From Anoplolepis gracilipes (taxonomy: Eukaryota > Arthropoda > Insecta > Hymenoptera > Formicidae): a DNA stretch of 64,000 nucleotides. The notes below the pieces were generated by a model that did no database searches, had not been told where the DNA came from, and saw nothing but the letters and a program-made list of their open reading frames with translations. The position numbers were made by a program, and so were the translations under genes. The stretch spans positions 186,001 to 250,000 of the forward strand of contig NW_027328674.1 of NCBI RefSeq assembly GCF_047496725.1. The letters run 5' to 3'. This document shows, in pieces, positions 57,107 to 64,000 of the stretch (positions are counted from its first letter, which is position 1; every line of letters begins with the position of its first letter).

Positions 57107-57140
57107 AACCTAACCTAACCTAACCTAACCTAACCTAACC
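57107..57140. repeat. (AACCT)7 telomere-type repeat, copy 2
   Basis: The AACCT run leads into a 13-T tract, four T fewer than in copy 1. Confidence 0.93.
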
Positions 57141-58444
57141 TTTTTTTTTTTTTGTTACGAGGGGGAAATGCCTTTACGCATCCCCGGCCTGGTATTGGTT
57201 GGCCGGGGTATGTGGGACTCGCCGGCGCTATAGAGGAAGCACCGGAATACCCACTAAAACCCTCCCTGGGTATCCTTCCCAGACGGTTTATGCAGAAAGG
57301 AGGGCCTCGCCATCGGCACTTTCCCTCCTCCTGCCCGTCTCGTACACACACACGCTTGGACCTGAGTCCAACGAGCACTCGCAGGAGCGTCCCTTCCCTA
57401 TTACGACCCCGGGATACCAACCGGGGTCTTCTCCTTCCCAGATTGCAGTAGACGGAGGTGGAATGTCCGTTTCCTACCCCACTTCCGGCTCTGCGTCTCT
57501 CCCACACCAGAGACGTAATGGGGGGGGGATAATCGTGTCCCCCCCTTTATCGTCATTTTCGTCCTACTTCCTTGTCCACCCCACTGCCTGCTCCGGCCCC
57601 CTGGTCCGACCGCCCACTTACTAGTGGGGGTCGGCTTCCAAGGGTGGGGGTCTGCTGTTGGGGGTTCTCGCCCGAATTCCCGGGAGAGGGAGGAGGGGTC
57701 TTATCTTCCCTCCCCCGGCGTCTCTCTCGTCCTTCTCTCTCTCTTTCTCGCTCCGCCTCTTTCTTTGTGCTGAAGACTACTCCACAGAAAGAGGCCACCG
57801 CCCTCCATTTATCCTCCCCTTCTACCATAGCCTTCACTATGGCTACGAGGGAGAGATCCTCTCCCACGGCCGTGGACAATTCCGCCCGGCTTTCCACCCA
57901 CGCAGGACACACCTCCAGGGTGTGCTGCGCTGAGTCCAGGGGGTCGGTGCAGTGGTGGCACTTGCCCGTAGTCTCCTACCCAATACGGTCCAGATATTCG
58001 CCGAAGCAGCCGTGCCCCGTGAACACCTGAGTCATACGGAAGGTCATTCCCCCCTTCCTTTTTTCCACTCAGGCCTCAAAGTGAGGCCCTATGGCCTCAG
58101 CCACCCTACGCCCCGCAGCTCTGCCAGACGGAGAGAGCAACTGCTGCTTCCACCGTTCCAGCATCTTTCTATGGTGCTGCCGCCTCTCCGCAATCTTCGC
58201 CCGGGGGACGATGTTCCGCCCCGCCTCCCGGAGCCCTCGCATGCGTCGGTACACATCGGTGTACATCTTCGCGAGAAGCTCCACGGGAGGAATCCCCGCC
58301 AAAGCAGTCGCCGCTTCGAATGACACTGTACGGTAAACACGTACCACCCGTAATGCCATTTTCCTTTGGACCCCGTGCCCAGGGTCCTCCGGTTGCCGCT
58401 GATATCCTCGGCCCATACGGGTGTCCCGTACAGCATCATAGCGT
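57141..58444 (-). mobile_element. Element A, third occurrence: 3' part only
   Basis: The poly(A) tail, 3' UTR and C-terminal part of ORF2 (57553-58444) are present. Homology ends abruptly at 58444 inside ORF2. Either the element is 5' truncated at this locus or the tandem array ends here by rearrangement. Confidence 0.85.
57553..58444 (-). pseudogene. Element A ORF2, C-terminal part
   Basis: It encodes the post-RT region (MALRVVRVYRTVSFEAATAL) and the CHHC finger, with the same in-frame TGA and TAG as the complete copy. The upstream frame is replaced by unrelated sequence from 58445. Confidence 0.8.
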
Positions 58445-60004
58445 TGTCACGTCCAGCGCCTCCGCTTGACACCAGTCGCCGTCCGTTGACTCCATACGTC
58501 ACCTGTTAAGTAGACATAGTAAGCGTTAAGCACCTATAAAATTCTTTTATTTTCTTTTTCTTTTTATATATATAGTTGTTATCAAAAATAGATTAAGGCC
58601 GATAAATACCTTTTATTATGTTTCCGGCTAGAACATCCTTCTTTTTTCTCTCTTTCTCTTCTTTTTCTTCTCTTTTCTTGTTTTATCCCCATCACTGGTT
58701 CTCCCCTATCACCTACCTAAAAATGAAGGAAAATAATTAATTAATTGTCCAATGAAAATTCTTACCTATTTACCGGCCACCCGGTATATCACCTTCTGGT
58801 CCGCCCCCTCAACACCTGAAAAAGGGAAGAGAAACGACCAAGTCGGTCGAACATCTTAATATTATTATAATTACCCATTTAATTCTGTCACTCTAGTCGC
58901 AGTACCTGAAAAATAAAAAGGAAACATAATATTAAGTACGCGTCGATAGAATAACGTAAATTAAGTAATAGCGATAATATAAACCAATGTTCACTCCACC
59001 TCGTCGTCATCACTCTTACTAAACACAAACATACACGTACACATCACCATAGACACACGCATCGAGAATTAACCACCACCCGGTATAACAAAAATATAAA
59101 GTAAATCTATATAACAAGTAAAAATCACGCAAGGAAAGAGATCGTAACCGCGAATAAGCGGAAATACAACTCCCGATACATGTTCACCTTAATAAATTGA
59201 CACCCGGTATATAAACTAATATCGTCATATTATCCAAACATCAGTATAAAATAGTGTTTAACAACCGACCGATTTATTTGGTTAAATTCCATAAGCTTCA
59301 TATAATAAACTCCGATCGGTACTTTCGGGACACCCTGTATATGAACTTTCATTAATTATTAAAACTGAGCAAGCCAAGTAACTCGTATGTGCAATTGCAA
59401 CTTCCTATGCACAGTCTAAATCACTTTTCTCAATATATCAAAAGTTGTCGCAACATCGAAAAGCACCCAATTTTTAACGGTTTAAACATCACATAAAAAA
59501 CCCGCCCAGTGACCTTAATTAAATATTTCCTGGCGCCTTGGCTCATAAGGAACCAAAAAAGGTAGCAACTTATAGGGCTACAGCCCCGCCATAAAAAGTT
59601 AAGCGCACATTGTTATAGACCCATTTTACTTCAGGAACACCTCATATTTTCAACTTTAATAATTTATTTATTTTAATCCGCACCTCCAATATATAATTAT
59701 GCCTTCACTATTAAATGCAGTTTTATATCCCAAAGCCGAATTAATACCACAATAACGTACATGTCTAACGATTCTGTCACCCAAATATAATAACTTGTCA
59801 ATTTTACTCATATTCCACCGCAGCGCAGTGATTTCATTAAATCCAAATTTTAACAATAATAAAAGATTCGATCAAACCCATCTTCTGCATAATAATTCCT
59901 TACCATGAATCCAATTTGGTTTGCCAATAAAAATCCGGTCAGCTATCATTTATAATTATTTCATATATCAACCATGGAGATAACTTGGTGCATGCACATA
60001 TACA

Positions 60005-60021
60005 TATATATATATATATAT
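60005..60021. repeat. (TA)n microsatellite
   Basis: An uninterrupted TA dinucleotide run. Confidence 0.85.
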
Positions 60022-60160
60022 GCGACTCGCTGCAGATATCATAATCCACAGATGTTTTAAAGGCAAATTATAATGACCTGACAAGAACTCCTCGAGGCTC
60101 AGACAATATTTAAGTAATCAATTAAAACCAATAATAATTAAAATGAACCACTCATAATAC

Positions 60161-60184
60161 ATATATATATATATATATATTATA
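60161..60184. repeat. (AT)n microsatellite
   Basis: AT dinucleotide run of about 20 bases ending in TATAG. Confidence 0.85.
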
Positions 60185-61310
60185 GTGAAAACAATATAAA
60201 TATCCCATAAAGAGTTTAAAACGAATAAAGCTCTGGAAGATAACTAAAGTTAAATAGTCACACTTAAATATATACAATTACTTAATTAACTCTTACTTAT
60301 ACAAGGTGTTTGAAATAACTTGAACGTGATAATATTCTCAAAACTTCGTTATCATTTTATTGAGGATGAATGATAATTACAATATACATATGCATAATAA
60401 ACAAAATGACCATACCTATATATACGGTGGTACGATAATACACACATCATACACTACATAAACCAAGTATAAACGCATAATGAACACCCAGAAATAATTA
60501 CATAGATACACGCTCCTTAACAAACACACCATAAAATTATATAACAATAGTCACTTAATATACCCGGTGATACAAAAATACGCGCGTTATAAACTTATCA
60601 TCTACACAATGTTTAATCAGTATCTGACTATTATAGACATATTATCCACCCAGTAACACGCAAATACACACACTCTATAAATAATTTATATACATAGTGA
60701 CGCATTAGTACGCACAAATAAAGCACTCTCAATAAACCTATTATAAACTTATTACAGGCATATTCATATATTAACATACACATAATCAATGTATCATATA
60801 CATGGTAACGCAATAGTTTCGGATCTTATAACTAATTCATACATATTCCAAGCGTATCATTTAAATTACACCCTCAACCTCTCACAATATAAACTTGTCT
60901 TAAATTTATGCATTTATACACACTTACACACTCCTCATCCATCCATTGTAAATATATCACGGCATATTACATGTGCATTTATACCATTATTACATATATA
61001 TAAATATATAAACCTTTACTACTAGTTATAATGATATACATACATACATATAGTTATATAATAGCGAGTTTAACGTCTGTAGACTAATTTAGACCTTGTA
61101 ATCCACGAATAACATTATGCGACATCATAGATAATTGTTAATTAATAAGTTAATTAGCGGAATGCTCTCGTATCTCTACGATTATTTAAGTACAACGCTA
61201 TAATACAATGCGGCGATAAGTAATTAATCAGATAAGTTATCGTAACGCTAGTAATAATTGCGATATATCTAGAAATAACGATATAGATATTATATTATAA
61301 TGCTAGTCCC

Positions 61311-61333
61311 GAAGCTTCTAGAACATTCAGGAA
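61311..61333. promoter_or_regulatory. Heat-shock element with five alternating modules
   Basis: Five perfect modules alternate at exact 5-base spacing: GAA 61311, TTC 61316, GAA 61321, TTC 61326, GAA 61331. HSF trimers bind arrays of three or more such modules, and five without mismatch is a strong site. It lies 148 bp upstream of a TATA box on the plus strand. The element is symmetric, so it could also serve minus-strand transcription, but no matching TATA was noted there. Confidence 0.7.
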
Positions 61334-61481
61334 CCGCCGGATCACGTGAAAATTTCAGACAAACACCGTGACCGCTTACTATTGCCCGGCGCGTGAGACC
61401 CGTGACAAACAAGCATGACCAGGATCGGACCACGTTGCGCGCGCTATAATTCAGAAGGTGGGAGCCCTCAGCGACCACGGG

Positions 61482-61489
61482 TATATAAA
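61482..61489 (+). promoter_or_regulatory. TATA box (TATATAAA)
   Basis: A consensus TATA box in a GC-richer context (GGGTATATAAACGGGAGC). A start site near 61510-61516 (TCATCAATCAG) would be at the usual distance. With the upstream heat-shock element it forms a plausible inducible core promoter. Confidence 0.6.
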
Positions 61490-61513
61490 CGGGAGCACCG
61501 TGTGCTCATCAAT

Positions 61514-61610
61514 CAGAGTATTCAGTTCTCGCCTAGACAGTTCAGACATACAGAGTATTCAGTTCTCGCCCAGACAGTTCAGATCATTAGACAGTTCAGA
61601 TCATATTTAG
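61514..61610 (+). repeat. Short tandem repeats at the presumed transcript start
   Basis: CAGAGTATTCAGTTCTCGCC recurs at 61514 and 61551 (37 bp apart), each followed by AGACAGTTCAGA. AGACAGTTCAGATCA is then repeated at about 61572 and 61589. More degenerate versions (ATTCGGCTTTCGCC, ATTCAGTTTTCGC) continue to about 61680. Confidence 0.75.
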
Positions 61611-62650
61611 TATTCGGCTTTCGCCCGACAGTAAAATCTGTTGTACGGTTCGTTCCGACCATTCAGTTTTCGCATAATCAGTATTCGATCAGCAGTCAAT
61701 ACTCGATTCATACAGTACTCAGTAAATTCATTGTACGTACAGACAGTCATTTATACGATTTAATAATCGGTTATCCTTATAACATTCGATCATACATACG
61801 CTCTCGCAAATTTTCGCGCAGTGTAATTAATATTATATCTTCTAATCAGTGTTTTCTAGTTCATTACGGTATTATTCACACAAAATCATTAATTGAGAGA
61901 GACTTCGAGACTAGCATATCGCGAATACTATTAATTAGCCTTCAGTTCTTACGTTTATTGTCGTATAAATTTATTCTTGATTATTTGTATCCACTGTCAC
62001 TATTATATTTCCTTTCTCTTTTTCGATTTCCACGGCGTTCACAATACATATCGAATTCTATCTATCATTTTTAAAGACATTTTATCTTAATTTTCATTCG
62101 CAGTAAATTATTTCTATCAACAATATAAGTGTTATATCTTTTCCTCTCCAGGCAATTGTTAATGCCGCTTATCTACAATATCGTTTACGCGTCCGAAACC
62201 AGTCCGCGCGGAAATTATAGTCAAAGGAAAGTTCTATTAACTAATGTTGTAATACTAATATTGTAGATCCACATTCTCGTGTATACCCGCGTGACAGTGT
62301 GTTCTCCAGTGGTTCCTGTAACACATAACAATTTAGTGAAGTGAGTACGTAGTCGTAATTATTAAGATATATTCGTGTAATCATTAATCATATTGTCTGC
62401 GTGTAATTACTCGAAATATACATACTTGTGTCAGTTCGCGGCCCCTGTCCTTTCCGGGCGTCGGTCATCTTTTCGGTGTCAATTCTTCTCTCCGTTAACC
62501 TCTCGCGTCCATACCTGTAATTATAAAGACAAGCTTTCTATTCTAATTTTAATATTGAAATTATCGGGCAAATTAGTGCTACTTATCTGATTAGGTCATC
62601 CTTCCTTCGAGCCTACGTCGGGCTCTCTCTCTCTCATCCTGCGGCGACGC

Positions 62651-63179
62651 GCGCCTCCTCCAGGGCGTTCTTGTATTCCTTATAGCTTCCTCCTTTATTT
62701 TTTTTTTTTTCCTTTTTTTTTCTCTTATCCGTTCACCAGTGGCAAGGTCCGCGACGTCCGCCTTGACATACCCAGAGCCTCAGATATCTGTAACTTATAA
62801 TCGAAGAGATTAATATTTTATTCGGACGTCTTCATAGGGAGTGTCGTTAGACAGAGAGCGATAACCATCCTTACCTACACCGTAGGGCGCCTCCCCCAGG
62901 GCGACTTACATCCTTCCTACGTAGTGCGCCTCTTTCAGAGCGATTCTACGTCCCTTCTAGCAGTGCGCCTCTTCCAGGGCGGCTCTGCCTTCATCCTTCG
63001 TAGTGCGCCTCCTTCAGAGCCGGACTACCTTTGTCTAGATCGCACGCCTCTCTCAGGGCGAACGACTCTAACCTCCGAGGAGCGCCTCTCTCAGGGCATT
63101 CCGCCTCCTAGCGTGCAGCGCGCCTCGCTCAGGGCGATCTGCCTCCTCTCAGTCCACGAACCGCGCCTCTGTCAGGGCG
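62651..63179 (+). repeat. Nine GCGCCTC-NNN-CAGGGCG hairpin motifs, mostly at 39-nt spacing
   Basis: Copies start at 62651, 62887, 62926, 62965, 63005, 63044, 63082, 63120 and 63163. After the isolated first copy the spacing is 38-43 nt, mostly 39. CGCCT can pair with GGGCG around a short loop in each copy. Spacers between motifs vary in sequence but often contain CTAC or TCC. The 38-nt steps disrupt any single reading frame, so constraint on protein is unlikely; an RNA or DNA structural repeat fits better. Confidence 0.75.
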
Positions 63180-63461
63180 TCTCTCACAATTCCTCCGATC
63201 GCTCTTCTTGATCTAAAATATAGAATAAATATTAAATTAAAGTAAACTCATTAAGGCTCACCCTGTCCCCGCAACCCGTCAGATAAGGTAAAGTCAACTC
63301 GTTTAGCAATTTACTTTAACGCATATGTTTTTTTTTCTTCACTTTTCTTTTTCTTTTTCCCTTTTCATCACTCGCGTTACTATTGCTAACCCCAGTCTAT
63401 ACCTCTCCGCGTATTCAATTATGGCGTTGATTATGATTTCACTTACCTTCTTAGCTGCGTC

Positions 63462-63881
63462 ATGGGTCGGTCACGTCGAGCAGGGCGTGCTCACCAATTG
63501 AAGCGCCTCATCCGGTCACTATACCAAGGCGGCTCCTACCTGACGGTCCGAACTGACGGTGCGTCGCCACCAGGTAGTCAGAGCCCAGCATCCGTCGGGT
63601 ATTTCACTTACCCTCCACCGGGAACCCATACATCGGAGTCATCAACCCCTGACCAGCTACACGACGCCGTCACTCCACCGGCATCCAGTAGCGGGGTCGT
63701 CGCTTCCTCACATAGGCCCTTACCACCCATCGAATACCGTCCGTGGCCCTTGCCCCCGCCGTTGATAGACTTCGGGATTACGCGACCGAGGATCATTTCC
63801 TCCCAGGCTTTCTCCGGGCGAGTATGCATCTTGTCGTCCGCTGAAGCACCTATCAATTCGCCTCCCGATAACCGTCCATGA
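63462..63881 (+). CDS. Hypothetical proline/serine-rich protein, 139 codons
   Basis: ATG at 63462 follows a splice-acceptor-like TTTCACTTACCTTCTTAG. The frame ends at TGA 63879 after PINSPPDNRP. The N-terminus is basic (MGRSRRAGRAHQLKRLIRSL) and the rest is rich in proline and serine, with no domain recognised and no signal peptide or membrane segment. If transcribed from the promoter at 61482, the hairpin array would lie in its leader or intron. It may equally be a chance frame in a GC-richer stretch. Confidence 0.3.
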   Translation: MGRSRRAGRAHQLKRLIRSLYQGGSYLTVRTDGASPPGSQSPASVGYFTYPPPGTHTSESSTPDQLHDAVTPPASSSGVVASSHRPLPPIEYRPWPLPPPLIDFGITRPRIISSQAFSGRVCILSSAEAPINSPPDNRP

Positions 63882-64000
63882 ATTAGTTGTCTAATCGTCT
63901 TGAAAAATATAATATAACTGTACATATATGTTTAATATAAAATAATGATAAATACATGAAAATTAGTATACGTAAACAATCTGTACTCATTGTCTACTCA
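63882..64000. other. AT-rich window end
   Basis: AT-rich sequence with AATATA and AATAATGATAAA stretches that could serve as polyadenylation signals. Nothing else is seen. Confidence 0.4.

Larger units (their letters stand above)
29761..58444. repeat. Tandem composite unit, copy 2 (incomplete)
   Basis: This is the second copy of the 29.76 kb unit. It runs to 58444 and then switches to unrelated sequence inside ORF2 of element A, about 1.07 kb short of a full unit. The last bases shared with copy 1 are the GCGT at 58441-58444, which match 28688-28691. Copy 2 keeps a full-length ORF1 of element A, which copy 1 does not. It has one extra base in ND5 and TGG instead of TAG in ATP6. Confidence 0.95.
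58445..61300. other. AT-rich single-copy flank, no gene recognised
   Basis: About 2.9 kb with no convincing coding frame on either strand. It contains pyrimidine-rich stretches near 58640, short TA microsatellites and several recurrences of a CACCCGGTATA-type motif (58778, 59077, 59201). A GGGACACCCTGTAT motif lies at 59327; such sequences often occur at ends of insect DNA transposons, but no transposase is present. Confidence 0.6.

Noticed and set aside
59668..61025. Short frames of 60-78 codons in the AT-rich flank
   Set aside because: They have the length expected by chance, low-complexity composition and no splice or start context.
61415..62074. 219-codon plus-strand open frame
   Set aside because: It runs across the TATA box and the short tandem repeats and has a biased Ser/Tyr/Gln/Ile composition with no domain. 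It is more likely leader sequence than coding.
62651..63179. CRISPR array
   Set aside because: Repeats are only about 17 nt and imperfect, spacing includes related sequence and not unique spacers, and the context is an insect nuclear genome without cas genes.
61300..63881. LTR retrotransposon or retrovirus-like element
   Set aside because: No paired LTRs, primer-binding site, protease, RT or integrase were found within the window, so the promoter-like region is left as a host-type regulatory region.

Overview
The window is animal nuclear DNA, most likely from an ant or a close hymenopteran. The evidence is short runs of the insect telomere repeat (AACCT/TTAGG), non-LTR retrotransposons of the telomere-inserting TRAS/SART type (R1 clade), and a long stretch of mitochondrial DNA. 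The mitochondrial part reads in the invertebrate mitochondrial code and carries trnM-trnI-trnQ after the control region, an order common in ants. No bacterial genes are visible. No species can be named from the sequence.

The main structural fact is a direct tandem duplication. Bases 1-29760 recur from 29761 to 58444 at an offset of 29752-29761 bp, with only scattered substitutions and 1-4 base indels noticed. Reading left to right, one unit holds: (a) element A on the minus strand, a SART-like retrotransposon with a gag-like ORF1 and an endonuclease/reverse-transcriptase ORF2; (b) AACCT repeats; (c) element B on the minus strand, about 1.1 kb, with only a gag zinc-knuckle fragment and a structured 3' UTR; (d) (AACCT)4; (e) about 1 kb of AT-rich DNA with two exon-like open segments; (f) three 5' tandem monomers followed by element C on the plus strand, a decayed two-ORF retrotransposon; (g) 11.7 kb of mitochondrial DNA from rrnS (3' end lost) through the control region to ND4 and a scrap of ND4L; (h) element D, the 5' leader of another minus-strand telomeric element; (i) (AACCT)7 and the poly(A) end of the next element A. 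Because the window starts inside element A, A appears three times: 5' part at 1-5439, complete at 27385-35196, and 3' part at 57141-58444.

In the mitochondrial block COX1, COX2, ATP8, COX3 and ND3 are open in both units, and ND5 is open in unit 1. ND2, ATP6 and ND4 carry frame breaks shared by both units. A third of the mitochondrial genome is absent (most of ND4L, ND6, CYTB, ND1, rrnL and their tRNAs). A nuclear mitochondrial insertion (NUMT), amplified together with its retrotransposon neighbours, explains this best. A chimeric or duplicated assembly must be excluded first.

From 58445 the sequence is unrelated, single-copy and AT-rich. It includes a strong candidate promoter: a five-module heat-shock element at 61311-61333 and a TATA box at 61482. 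Downstream are short tandem repeats, nine copies of a GC-rich hairpin motif (eight at about 39-nt spacing), and a 139-codon open frame. This region could be a heat-inducible transcription unit.
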